A DNA stretch of 64,000 bases, from positions 124,001 to 188,000 of the forward strand of contig NZ_AUMK01000003.1 of the NCBI RefSeq assembly GCF_000430645.1. The letters run 5' to 3'. Positions 36,546 to 45,625 of this stretch are shown here, piece by piece. The translations under genes and the position numbers were made by a program. How positions within the stretch are numbered: the first letter of the stretch is position 1; each line of letters starts with the position of its first letter. The notes below the pieces were generated by a model. It saw nothing but the letters and a program-made list of their open reading frames with translations. It made no database searches and was not told the origin of the DNA. The stretch is from Aquimarina latercula DSM 2041 (lineage in GTDB: Bacteria > Bacteroidota > Bacteroidia > Flavobacteriales > Flavobacteriaceae).

Positions 36546-37037
36546 CTAAAACTTATATCTTGCACTTAGACCAAGATTAAATATTATATCATCATTTGTG
36601 TAATCATCAAAGTAAATTTCTGGTCGAAAATCTAAAGAAATTAATAACGGAAAGTCGAAATTGAATTCAATACCAACGTCTCCCGTTACAAAACCAAAAG
36701 TCCCTAAGTCATCCCTATTATCAAGATCATTGTCATAATCGACAAGACCACCACCGATACCAGGCCCAACATACCAGTTTAGTCCTCCATCAATATTAAA
36801 CACCCATTGATAGATTCCAGTTAATTTAACAGCATTAAAACTATTTCTTCCTTGCACTCCTAGATTTAATTCTGCTCTAGTTTTAGAGCTTAATTTTGCT
36901 TGATAAGTAGCTTCTGCCCAAAAACCATTACTTTCACTAAGTCTTAAACCTATAGCATGTTCCGAAATTTCTTGCGCTTGTGCTGTAAAAATTGAAGCAA
37001 ATAATAAAGAGGTAATGATAATAATACGCTTCGTCAT
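36546..37037 (-). CDS. Outer-membrane beta-barrel protein, paralogue B
   Basis: The 163-residue protein has a signal peptide (IIIITSLLFASIFTAQAQ) and a barrel of about eight strands ending LSARYKF. It shares AIGLRLS, LNWYVGPGIGGGLVDY, FDFPLLISLDFRP and LGLSARY with the neighbouring barrel. It has a shorter loop region, so the two are diverged tandem copies. Each has its own terminator, suggesting separate expression. The function is unknown. Confidence 0.87.
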   Translation of the reverse strand: MTKRIIIITSLLFASIFTAQAQEISEHAIGLRLSESNGFWAEATYQAKLSSKTRAELNLGVQGRNSFNAVKLTGIYQWVFNIDGGLNWYVGPGIGGGLVDYDNDLDNRDDLGTFGFVTGDVGIEFNFDFPLLISLDFRPEIYFDDYTNDDIIFNLGLSARYKF

Positions 37038-37162
37038 TGTGATATTGTTTTTTTATTGTTATCCCAATATAACGTTAGATCCTTTTTTTTAATATGACTG
37101 AATTGCTTAAGGTTTTGTTAATTTCTAATTTAATACAACATATGAATTCTTTTAAAACCTGT

Positions 37163-37975
37163 CTAAACTTCTTGTAATTTCATATCTGTACTTTCGAAAA
37201 TTTTATCTGCTGAATTTGCTATAAACCCTGTAAAAAGTTTACCATTCTCTTGTTTGTGTCTAAATGCGAATTCATAATAACAAGAAGTAATCTCTTTGAT
37301 CCCCTCAATAAATTCTATTTCGATTTTATCTGCTAAAATACTTGATTGTTCAAGAAATTGAGAAGGAGTTCCTTTGATCTCTCCACCAGAAGAGTTTAGT
37401 ACAAATCCGTTTTCCTTTAGAAAATTATTAAGACTAGTTAAATTTTTAAAGTTGTTCAGTTTATTAACGTCTACTGTAAAGTGATTGGAGCAAAAACCAT
37501 TAACGTACATCCAAGCAGCATATTCAGATTCTTGTTGTAAGTTTTTATAGGTTTCATAGGATGGTGTCTCCCAAACCCTACCTTTTAGTATTAGATCATC
37601 TTGATCAAAAATTGTATGCTCGACGTTATCCAATAATTCTTTTACAGTTTTCTGAAGCTGTTCAGTAAAATGATGGCTTAGCAATTGACTTATGAAAATT
37701 TTTGGAGCATCAGGATTATCAGCATGTTCGTAATGTTTAGCATACAGTTTTTTAGCTTCAAAATGATATTCATTTATTTCTTTATAACCCATTGCTAAAA
37801 ATGGTTTAGCGATTACACTAATATTAGTTCTTGGGTCATCAAAAGTTCTAATTGCGATATGATCATTGAAAATCGTTTCATTCTCTTCTGTTAATAGAGA
37901 TTTAACCTTATTTGCAGATGGAGTTTTATGGGCATATTGTTTCCATAGCTCGTTAAAAAAAAGTGTAGAATTCAT
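37163..37975 (-). CDS. DUF1338 protein, HglS-like 2-oxoadipate dioxygenase/decarboxylase
   Basis: The 270-residue DUF1338 protein belongs to the family whose Pseudomonas member HglS (PP_5260) converts 2-oxoadipate to D-2-hydroxyglutarate with O2 and Fe(II). Candidate metal ligands are His39 in NDHIAIRTF, His in CSNHFTVDV (about 167) and Glu in CYYEFAFRHK (about 243), echoing the two-His-one-carboxylate site. It is shorter than HglS (about 460 residues). It is divergent from an Lrp regulator and a YdiJ-like dehydrogenase, which supports a role in lysine/2-aminoadipate breakdown. Activity is inferred. Confidence 0.87.
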   Translation of the reverse strand: MNSTLFFNELWKQYAHKTPSANKVKSLLTEENETIFNDHIAIRTFDDPRTNISVIAKPFLAMGYKEINEYHFEAKKLYAKHYEHADNPDAPKIFISQLLSHHFTEQLQKTVKELLDNVEHTIFDQDDLILKGRVWETPSYETYKNLQQESEYAAWMYVNGFCSNHFTVDVNKLNNFKNLTSLNNFLKENGFVLNSSGGEIKGTPSQFLEQSSILADKIEIEFIEGIKEITSCYYEFAFRHKQENGKLFTGFIANSADKIFESTDMKLQEV

Positions 37976-38135
37976 TTTATCTGTTTATTTTTATTTCAAA
38001 AGTACTACATTTGACTAATTTTATTACTTTAGGTAATTGATTTAATTAATTATTGTTTTTTTTTATGTCAAATTGATTTTGCTTTAAAATAAGATTTCTT
38101 ATTTATAGTTTAGATCACTCAAAATTTCATTCATT

Positions 38136-38615
38136 ATGAATCATTTTGATTATATAGATCAGCAAATATTATTGCAGATCCGCGAAGATGCTAGAAAACC
38201 TTTTTCTCAGATAGCCGAAGAATTAAAGATTTCTAATTCATTAGTACATCAAAGAATTAGAAAGTTAAAAGAGAATCAGGTAATTAATAAAGCCGAGTTT
38301 GTTATTGATGAGAAGCAAATAGGATACAAAACCAAATCTTATGTAGGAATAAGGCTTAAAGAAGCTAGATATGCTAGGTCAGTGGTTGATGATTTAGCTA
38401 AAATACCAGAAATATTAGAATGTAATTATGTATCTGGTAATTATGCACTTTTTATCCTGATATTTGCATATGATAATCATCATTTACGTAATATACTGTA
38501 CGAACAAGTTCATCAAATAGACGGAGTTGCTGGTACTGATAGTTTTATTTGTTTTGATACCAATTTTAAACGGCAGATTACGTTAGATTCATTAGTAAAA
38601 GGAAAACAAATATGA
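38136..38615 (+). CDS. Lrp/AsnC-family regulator
   Basis: The 159-residue protein has an N-terminal winged helix (DYIDQQILLQIREDARKPF, then LKISNSLVHQRIRKLKENQVI, residues 4-60) and a C-terminal RAM effector domain (about 70-150). Members often sense amino acids such as lysine or leucine. Its stop overlaps the dehydrogenase start (ATGA at 38612-38615). The DUF1338 gene is divergent across 160 bases. It therefore likely controls this small pathway, with lysine or 2-aminoadipate as a plausible ligand. Confidence 0.92.
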   Translation: MNHFDYIDQQILLQIREDARKPFSQIAEELKISNSLVHQRIRKLKENQVINKAEFVIDEKQIGYKTKSYVGIRLKEARYARSVVDDLAKIPEILECNYVSGNYALFILIFAYDNHHLRNILYEQVHQIDGVAGTDSFICFDTNFKRQITLDSLVKGKQI

Positions 38616-41551
38616 TAAAAGAGGCTGATCTCATTACTTTAAGTGAACAGTTAGACGGAGAATTGAAATTCGATTTTCTTACCAAATCCTTATATGCTAC
38701 TGATGCATCCGTATATCGCAGAATTCCTACTGCGGTAGCTTTTCCTAAAAATGTATTGGACCTAAAGAAAATTATAAATTTTGCAAACGATAATAGCTGC
38801 GGTTTAATACCAAGAACCGCCGGTACCTCTTTAGCAGGCCAATGTGTTGGAGATGGTATTATAGTAGACGTGTCTAAATACTTTACTAAAATAATATCTA
38901 TCGATGAAGCTAAAAAAACAGTTACTGTTCAGCCTGGAGTTATTAGAGATGATTTAAACCGTTTTCTAAAACCTTATGGGGTGTTTTTTGGACCAAATAC
39001 TTCTACCTCTAATCGTTGTATGATAGGAGGTATGGTTGGCAATAATAGTAGTGGTACTACTTCTATACAATATGGAGTTACTAGAGATAAAGTAATCGAA
39101 TTACAAACAGTTTTATCTGATGGTAGCGAAGTAACGTTTTCCAATGTTTCTAAAGAAGGTTTTGAGCATAAGAGGAATCAAAATACATTAGAAGGTAAGA
39201 TATATGATACTGTTTTTAATGAATTGATTTCTAAAGATGTACAAGAAAATATACATAATAATTTTCCAAAACCAGAGATACATAGACGTAATACTGGATA
39301 TGCAATTGATGAATTAATTAAATCCAATGTTTTCTCAGATTGCAAAAAGGATTTTAATATGTGTAATTTATTATCTGGTAGTGAGGGAACATTAGCTTTT
39401 ACAACACAAATTACGTTGCAACTGGATGAACTACCTCCTCAGGAGTCATTGATGATAGCTTCTCACTTTCATTCTATCGAAGACTGTTTAAATGCTGTAG
39501 AACCAGTAATGAAACATACATTATTTACTTGTGAAATGATGGATAAGACAATCTTAGATTGTACAAAAAACAATGTAGAACAACTTAAGAATCGCTTTTT
39601 TATAGAAGATGATCCTCAAGCGATTTTAATGTTAGAATTAAGAGCTAATGATTTAGAAAGTCTTGAAAAACAAAAAATGAAACTGTTGTCTACATTAGAG
39701 AATTCAGGATTGACCTATGCGAATCCTATTTTATTGGGAAATCAAATTAATCAAGCCTTAGAACTCAGAAAAGCAGGGTTGGGGTTATTAGGTAATATTA
39801 TTGGTGATAAAAAAGCAGTAGCCTGTATAGAGGATACGGCCGTAGCTTTGTCTGATTTAGCAAACTATATCAAAGAGTTTTCTGATCTAATGAAAAAACA
39901 TGATCAAGATGCAGTTTATTATGCACATGCGGGTGCTGGGGAACTGCATTTAAGACCAATTTTAGATCTTAAAAAGAAAACAGATGTTGTGCTCTTTAAA
40001 GAAATCACTGATGATGTAGCTAGTTTGGTAAAAAAGTACAATGGATCCATGAGTGGAGAACATGGTGACGGAATTGTTCGAGCAGAGTATATTCCTTTTA
40101 TGATTGGAGAAGCGAATTATCATGTACTAAAACAGATAAAAACTGTATTTGATCCTAATGGTATTTTTAATCCAGGAAAAATAGTAGATGCCTATGCTAT
40201 GAATGAACAGTTAAGGTACGAGATTGATAGAAAAGAACCTGAAATAGAAACATTATTAGATTTTACAGATTCTTTAGGAATTTTACGTGCTGCAGAAAAA
40301 TGTAATGGGAGTGGAGATTGCAGAAAATCGGTAGAATCTGGAGGAACGATGTGTCCTAGTTATAGGGCTACTAAAAATGAAAAGGATACAACTAGGGGTA
40401 GAGCTAATACACTACGAGAAGTATTAACGAATAATACCGAACCTAATAAGTTTAACAAGAAAGAATTAAAAGAAGTATTTGATTTATGCATTAGTTGTAA
40501 AGGTTGTTCTGGTGAATGTCCTTCTAATGTCGATGTAGCTGCGCTAAAAGCAGAGTTCGAATATCAATATCAAAAAGAAAATGGAACTTCTCTTAGAACT
40601 AAATTATTTGCAAATAATAATACGTTAAATAATCTAGGAAGAATAGCACCCAGTTTAACAAATTTCTTTTTTGAAAACACATTTACTTCTGGAATTTTAA
40701 AATCTACTCTTGGTATTGCTAAAGAGAGAGAATTGCCATTACTAAGCAAACAGTCTTTAAGAAAATGGTGTCAATACCATTTAAAACTAAAACAACCTAA
40801 AAATCCAATTAAAAGCATTTACTTTTTTGTTGATGAGTTTACGAATCATTTAGATACAGATATTGGAATCGATGCCTTGGAGTTGTTAACAGGATTAGGT
40901 TATGAGGTAAAAATTACAAATCACAAGGAAAGTGGTCGAACATTTATTTCTAAAGGATTATTAAAGCAGGCTAAAAAACTTGCGAATTATAATTTAAATA
41001 TTTTTAGAGAATTAATATCTAGTGATATTCCATTAATTGGATTAGAGCCTTCGGCGATATTAACGTTTAGAGATGAATATCATAGGTTAGCTGATGATAA
41101 AGAAGTAGCAAAAATACTTTCGCAAAACACTTTTTTAATTGATGAGTTTTTAAAATCAGAGGTTGAACTAGGTAATATTACTTCTGAGCAATTTACAAAG
41201 GAAGAAAAAGTGATAAAACTTCATGGGCATTGTCATCAGAAAGCATTGTCTACTATTCATACAACGTTTGTATACCTTAATCTACCCAAAAACTATAAAG
41301 TGACCATTATCCCTTCTGGATGTTGTGGTATGGCAGGGTCTTTTGGTTATGAAAAAGAGCATTATGATGTGAGTATGCAAATTGGGGAACAAACATTATT
41401 TCCTGCGGTAAGAAAAGCTCCAGAAACAACTATTATTGCTGCTGTTGGAACTAGTTGTAGACATCAGATTAAAGATGGAACAAAACGTATTGCATTGCAT
41501 CCTGTTAGTATATTAAATGCAGCTTTAATATCGAAAACAGAATATAAATAA
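38612..41551 (+). CDS. YdiJ-like FAD / Fe-S dehydrogenase, probable D-2-hydroxyglutarate dehydrogenase
   Basis: This 979-residue fusion has, in order: a FAD-binding PCMH domain (PRTAGTSLAGQCVGDG, then GGMVGNNSSGTTS, about 40-280), an FAD-oxidase C domain (MSGEHGDGIVRAEYIP, to about 530), and a ferredoxin-like domain with CxxCxxC clusters (CNGSGDCRKS...MCPSYR, CISCKGCSGECP, about 565-650). Last is a CCG heterodisulfide-reductase-type region (HGHCHQKAL, IPSGCCGMAGSFGYE, about 870-960). E. coli YdiJ and Pseudomonas PP_4493, of like length and domain order, oxidise D-2-hydroxyglutarate. A DUF1338 neighbour that would make that compound supports the same role here over D-lactate or glycolate. Confidence 0.9.
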   Translation: MIKEADLITLSEQLDGELKFDFLTKSLYATDASVYRRIPTAVAFPKNVLDLKKIINFANDNSCGLIPRTAGTSLAGQCVGDGIIVDVSKYFTKIISIDEAKKTVTVQPGVIRDDLNRFLKPYGVFFGPNTSTSNRCMIGGMVGNNSSGTTSIQYGVTRDKVIELQTVLSDGSEVTFSNVSKEGFEHKRNQNTLEGKIYDTVFNELISKDVQENIHNNFPKPEIHRRNTGYAIDELIKSNVFSDCKKDFNMCNLLSGSEGTLAFTTQITLQLDELPPQESLMIASHFHSIEDCLNAVEPVMKHTLFTCEMMDKTILDCTKNNVEQLKNRFFIEDDPQAILMLELRANDLESLEKQKMKLLSTLENSGLTYANPILLGNQINQALELRKAGLGLLGNIIGDKKAVACIEDTAVALSDLANYIKEFSDLMKKHDQDAVYYAHAGAGELHLRPILDLKKKTDVVLFKEITDDVASLVKKYNGSMSGEHGDGIVRAEYIPFMIGEANYHVLKQIKTVFDPNGIFNPGKIVDAYAMNEQLRYEIDRKEPEIETLLDFTDSLGILRAAEKCNGSGDCRKSVESGGTMCPSYRATKNEKDTTRGRANTLREVLTNNTEPNKFNKKELKEVFDLCISCKGCSGECPSNVDVAALKAEFEYQYQKENGTSLRTKLFANNNTLNNLGRIAPSLTNFFFENTFTSGILKSTLGIAKERELPLLSKQSLRKWCQYHLKLKQPKNPIKSIYFFVDEFTNHLDTDIGIDALELLTGLGYEVKITNHKESGRTFISKGLLKQAKKLANYNLNIFRELISSDIPLIGLEPSAILTFRDEYHRLADDKEVAKILSQNTFLIDEFLKSEVELGNITSEQFTKEEKVIKLHGHCHQKALSTIHTTFVYLNLPKNYKVTIIPSGCCGMAGSFGYEKEHYDVSMQIGEQTLFPAVRKAPETTIIAAVGTSCRHQIKDGTKRIALHPVSILNAALISKTEYK

Positions 41552-41602
41552 CCTATAATCAATGTGTTGTGAAATTGTGAATATCTAATAACAAAATTCG
41601 TA

Positions 41603-41631
41603 TTGAGAACTTTTTTTAAGATTTATATTTG
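41603..41631 (+). promoter_or_regulatory. Bacteroidota-type promoter of the DUF4494 gene
   Basis: TTG at 41603-41605 and TATATTTG (TAnnTTTG) at 41624-41631 lie 18 bases apart, about 20 bases before the ATG. Confidence 0.6.
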
Positions 41632-41652
41632 GCATCCTAAAAAAGTAAATAT

Positions 41653-42201
41653 ATGAGCGCTACTTGGTACGAATGTAAAGTAAAATATAGAAAAATAAAT
41701 GATTCTGGAGTACAGAAAGTAACTACAGAACCTTATTTAGTGGATGCAGTATCTTATACAGAAGCAGAAACTAGAATTAATGAAGAAATGGCAGCATATG
41801 TTAGTGAAGAATTTATTATTACTAATATAAAAGTTGCAAATTTTGCTGAGATACACCCTTTTGAAAATTCTGATCGTTGGTTTAAATCAAAAGTATCTTT
41901 GATAGCTTATGACGAAGAAAGCGGTAAAGAAAGGAAAACAAATATGTATCTTTTAATTCAGGCTAATGATGTAAAAGAAGCTTTTGACAATACTAATAGC
42001 GTAATGAAAGGTACAACAGGAGATTATACAATACCTGCAATTGCAGAATCACCAATTATGGATGTATTTCCTTATTTTACAGGTGAAGAGGAACAATTAG
42101 AAAAATTCAAAGCATTGAGAGATTCTATTCAAGAAGTAGAAGAAGTAGAAATAGATGAAGATGTACCGGCAGCTCCAGGTTTTATAGGAGAAGAAGAATA
42201 A
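41653..42201 (+). CDS. DUF4494 family protein
   Basis: The 182-residue cytoplasmic protein begins MSATWYECKVKYRKI and has two similar halves of strand-helix-strand (TWYECKVKY..., then DRWFKSKVSLIAYDEE...). It ends in an acidic tail rich in Glu/Asp (EEVEIDEDVPAAPGFIGEEE). DUF4494 is widespread and conserved in Bacteroidota but has no assigned function. It stands alone with its own promoter and a strong terminator, suggesting a well-expressed single gene. Confidence 0.9.
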   Translation: MSATWYECKVKYRKINDSGVQKVTTEPYLVDAVSYTEAETRINEEMAAYVSEEFIITNIKVANFAEIHPFENSDRWFKSKVSLIAYDEESGKERKTNMYLLIQANDVKEAFDNTNSVMKGTTGDYTIPAIAESPIMDVFPYFTGEEEQLEKFKALRDSIQEVEEVEIDEDVPAAPGFIGEEE

Positions 42202-42240
42202 TATTTTTAAAGTATTAAAACCTAATAGAGGTTTCTAGAA

Positions 42241-42286
42241 AAAAGCTTTTGGAGCATATGATATGAATGCTCCAAAAGCTTTTTTT
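42241..42286 (+). terminator. Terminator of the DUF4494 gene
   Basis: A perfect stem of about 17 bases (AAAAGCTTTTGGAGCAT with its inverse) encloses a 9-base loop and runs into TTTTTT. It starts 40 bases after the stop. Confidence 0.93.
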
Positions 42287-42445
42287 ATATAATAATTTTT
42301 AATTTGACTAAAAAAGTTAATTTCTCATATATATTATTGTAGAATAATAATTTTAATCTTTTAGTAACTTATTCTAGAATTGATCGTCAAATAGATAATA
42401 ATTGTTTTATTAAGCAACCACATTATCAATCAAAATAATAATCAC

Positions 42446-44110
42446 ATGAAATTATCACAAACAATTAAAACGTTACTTTTAGTTTTCTTTTGTACAGGAA
42501 TGTTCTTTAGTACACAGGCCCAAAATTTAGAAAAAGAAATTGATGCTATAGTTTCTTCGATGTATTCTGTAGACGAACCAGGTATCTCAATTTTAGTAGC
42601 CAAAAATGGAAAACCTATTTATAGAAAGGCATTTGGAAAAGCTAATTTAGAATTAGAAGTTCCTCTCAAACCAGAAAATGTATTCGAAATAGGTTCGATA
42701 ACCAAGCAATTTACCGCAGTTGCAATCCTAATGTTAGAAGAACAAGGAAAACTTAAAATTGAAGACGAAATCACTAAGTATATTCCAGATTATCCTACGA
42801 ATGGAAAGAAGATTACCGTTCATCATCTTCTAAATCATACATCTGGTATTAAAAGTTATACTGGTATGCCTAGTTTTATGAAATCTGCGCGTACTGATAT
42901 GACACCAACCGAATTAATAGATGTATTTAAAAATGAGCCTATGGATTTTGATCCAGGAGAAGAGTTTAGATACAATAATTCGGGTTATATATTATTAGGA
43001 TATATTATTGAAGTAGTAACAAAAGATACGTATGAAAATTTTATAGAGAAGAATATTTTCCAAAAAATAGGAATGAATTCTTCATATTACGGAAGTACTA
43101 GTGAACTTATTAAAAATAGAGCTTATGGGTATAAACAAAATGAAGATGCATTCCTTAATGCGGATTATCTAAGTCTTACATTACCTTACGCCGCAGGATC
43201 ATTGATGTCTACAGTAGATGATCTATTAAAATGGCAAAATGCAATAAGTGCTAACACCTTTATTAAAAGATCAAGTTTAGAAAAAGCAATAAACGGATCT
43301 AAGTTAAACAGTGGCGAAGAAATTGATTATGGCTATGGTTGGAGTAAGACCATAATACAAGAATCTAAAGGATATGCGCATAGTGGAGGAATTTTTGGAT
43401 ACACAACGAATGGAATCTTTCTAGAAAATGAAAATGTATATGTAATTGGATTAACTAATTGTAACTGTAAGAATGTACGTGAAATCACTATGAAAGTAGC
43501 AGCTACTGCCATAGGTAAACCAATTCCTGATAAAAAAGATGCAGTTGCATTATCAATTAAAGAAGCAAAAAAATGGGTAGGAGCTTATGAGTTTGAAGAT
43601 AATGTTATAAGACATATTATGCTTAAAGATGGTAAACTATTTAATCTAAGAGAAGGAGAAAATTCTAGAGAGTTTGAAATATACCAAATGAAAGATGGTT
43701 CGTTTATTTTTGATGATGGAACTATATCTTATAATTTTTCGATGACTGATGATGGAAAAAGACAAACAGTATTTAAAACTGCTGATGAAAGTTTTACAGG
43801 AAAAGGAATTGATAAAGCTCCTCCTGCAGAAAGAAAGTCTATTACGGTATCAGCAGATATTTTGAAACAATATGTGGGTAAATTCGAGTTACAACCAAAC
43901 TTCATCATAGACATTACTTTAGAAGGAAATTCAATATATGCAGAGGCTACAGGGCAACCTAAGTTTGAACTTTTTGCAGAATCCGAGACATTGTTTTTCC
44001 TAAAAGTAGTACCTGCAGAAATTAGTTTCAACGCTAATAACAAAGGGTTAATAGATAGTTTGACTCTAAATCAAGGAGGAAGAAAAATGCCGGCAAAAAG
44101 GATCAATTAG
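42446..44110 (+). CDS. Exported serine hydrolase, beta-lactamase class C fold
   Basis: The 554-residue protein has a signal peptide (LLLVFFCTGMFFSTQAQ). Its penicillin-binding/AmpC-like domain has S84-I-T-K87 (SxxK), Y176-N-N and HSGGIFGY (the third KTG-like position). After about residue 360 comes a C-terminal region of strands of the DUF3471 type (YEFEDNVIRH, YVGKFELQPNF). Such proteins are esterases or D-aminopeptidases more often than true lactamases. Residues are intact, so it should be active. No neighbour hints at a substrate. Confidence 0.9.
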   Translation: MKLSQTIKTLLLVFFCTGMFFSTQAQNLEKEIDAIVSSMYSVDEPGISILVAKNGKPIYRKAFGKANLELEVPLKPENVFEIGSITKQFTAVAILMLEEQGKLKIEDEITKYIPDYPTNGKKITVHHLLNHTSGIKSYTGMPSFMKSARTDMTPTELIDVFKNEPMDFDPGEEFRYNNSGYILLGYIIEVVTKDTYENFIEKNIFQKIGMNSSYYGSTSELIKNRAYGYKQNEDAFLNADYLSLTLPYAAGSLMSTVDDLLKWQNAISANTFIKRSSLEKAINGSKLNSGEEIDYGYGWSKTIIQESKGYAHSGGIFGYTTNGIFLENENVYVIGLTNCNCKNVREITMKVAATAIGKPIPDKKDAVALSIKEAKKWVGAYEFEDNVIRHIMLKDGKLFNLREGENSREFEIYQMKDGSFIFDDGTISYNFSMTDDGKRQTVFKTADESFTGKGIDKAPPAERKSITVSADILKQYVGKFELQPNFIIDITLEGNSIYAEATGQPKFELFAESETLFFLKVVPAEISFNANNKGLIDSLTLNQGGRKMPAKRIN

Positions 44111-44165
44111 GGATTCTAGATCTTAGTTCAGCCATAATTTTAATATCAAATTATTAGATATCATA

Positions 44166-44202
44166 AAAGCGGAGTAAAATTTAATATTTTAACTCCGCTT
44201 TA
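44166..44202. terminator. Bidirectional terminator between the serine hydrolase and phytase-like genes
   Basis: AAAGCGGAGT(T)AAAAT pairs with ATTTTAACTCCGCTTT around a TTAAT loop, followed by T/A-rich sequence on both sides. Confidence 0.85.
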
Positions 44203-44257
44203 TTGGTTATAATTAAGTGAAAAATAACTTAATTAAATATGAATAGTTGGCCATATT

Positions 44258-45568
44258 TTAATTGTTTAAAGAAGTGTTTAACTTGATCATATATAAAGAA
44301 CTTGCATCTATTTTTGGCTCTGATCCAGGAAGTATTTTTTGTTCAATAATACCATTGTCATCTTCATCGGTAACCGCAAAATCATCATCATTGATACACC
44401 CTAAAGTATGATCATCAATAACCCATATACCTTCTAATTTATCGTGTGGATATCCTGTTTTTTCGACAAGATCTGCTATTAAGGTCTTAGTAACAGGAAC
44501 AATTCCAGCGTTTTCTAACTCCACCCAGGTAGATTCTTCCAGAGTTTTTCCATTAAGTAGTAAACCAAATTCATCTTCGTCATTAGTAGAACTAACATCT
44601 GTGGCGTTAGAAATATCTATTTTATAGATATGTTTTTGTACAGTACCTTCTCCAGAAAAATTACCATCTCTTTCTATAACAAGAAATTCTGTATCAGATA
44701 AACCAACGATTTCTGAATTTGATAGGTTTGAGTTTTCTTGTCTATAAAGGAATTGTTTTGTTTTAGCTGTTCGTAAGTCAAACATTAAAATTCTAGTAAG
44801 ATCCGTTCTAATTGTTTCTGGATTATACATAGTAGATTGCATGATACCTACCAAATTCCTTTGATTTGGTGTGATTCCTAATCCCTCCATTCCTCGATTT
44901 GGTCTTCGTTTCGAAAATACAGCAGGAATTTTTCTACCTCTATTGTCATCATTAATACCATAAGGAGATATACGTTCAAGTTCTATACCTTCAGCAGAAT
45001 AGTGTACGATATGAGGACCATATTCATCAGAAACCCAAAAACTTCCATCATATAATGCCACCAAACCTTCTGCATCTAGACCGAAATCATCAAATGGTAA
45101 TTGGTTGCCATCAATATCATAAGGTATCTCTCCTGTAGCTCCTTTTCCTTCAGGATTCGGAATTCCTGAAATAGGATTACCATTTGGATCTTTTAATATG
45201 ATTTCTTTTTTTAGAATAATATCACCTTCCGAAGTAACAGAGAACAAGCCGATTCTTGGGATGTAATCTGCGACTGGAAATTTTTTCCCATCCATAAAGT
45301 CAGTATTTGGACCTCTATCTGTTATTGCATAAAATTCTCCTTTTCTTTTAGGATGAGCAGTTGCCGCAGAACCGTAACCACCATTTCTAATTTCTACATC
45401 CTCTGGAGTAGTAGTTAATACTTCAAAAGGTAGCTCATATTGGATGTTCTCTTCTAAAACAAGTTGAGGTGGAACAGATATTGGACCTCCAGAAAAGTCA
45501 TCCAAATACTGACAAGATGTAAAAAGAATTAGTACTGCACAAAGCAACATGGTCTTAAGAGTTTTCAT
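44258..45568 (-). CDS. Phytase-like/esterase-like lipoprotein (PF13449 type)
   Basis: The 436-residue protein has a lipobox (LILFTSC, Cys19), so it is probably an outer-membrane or periplasmic lipoprotein. The body shows the beta-propeller wording of the esterase-like-activity-of-phytase family: YGSAATAHPKRKGEFYAITDRGPN, DAEGLVALYDGSFWVSDEYGP, GLGITPNQRNLVGIMQS and DHTLGCINDDDFAV. Members are proposed to act on phosphoesters, but proof is sparse. It is transcribed with the LpxH-like gene upstream on the same strand, 57 bases away, with no obvious functional link. Confidence 0.85.
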   Translation of the reverse strand: MKTLKTMLLCAVLILFTSCQYLDDFSGGPISVPPQLVLEENIQYELPFEVLTTTPEDVEIRNGGYGSAATAHPKRKGEFYAITDRGPNTDFMDGKKFPVADYIPRIGLFSVTSEGDIILKKEIILKDPNGNPISGIPNPEGKGATGEIPYDIDGNQLPFDDFGLDAEGLVALYDGSFWVSDEYGPHIVHYSAEGIELERISPYGINDDNRGRKIPAVFSKRRPNRGMEGLGITPNQRNLVGIMQSTMYNPETIRTDLTRILMFDLRTAKTKQFLYRQENSNLSNSEIVGLSDTEFLVIERDGNFSGEGTVQKHIYKIDISNATDVSSTNDEDEFGLLLNGKTLEESTWVELENAGIVPVTKTLIADLVEKTGYPHDKLEGIWVIDDHTLGCINDDDFAVTDEDDNGIIEQKILPGSEPKIDASSLYMIKLNTSLNN

Positions 45569-45625
45569 TGGTTTTAAGTTTAGTTATGTAATTAAGAAAT
45601 TGTGTGAGATTTTTTAAAAAACTAA

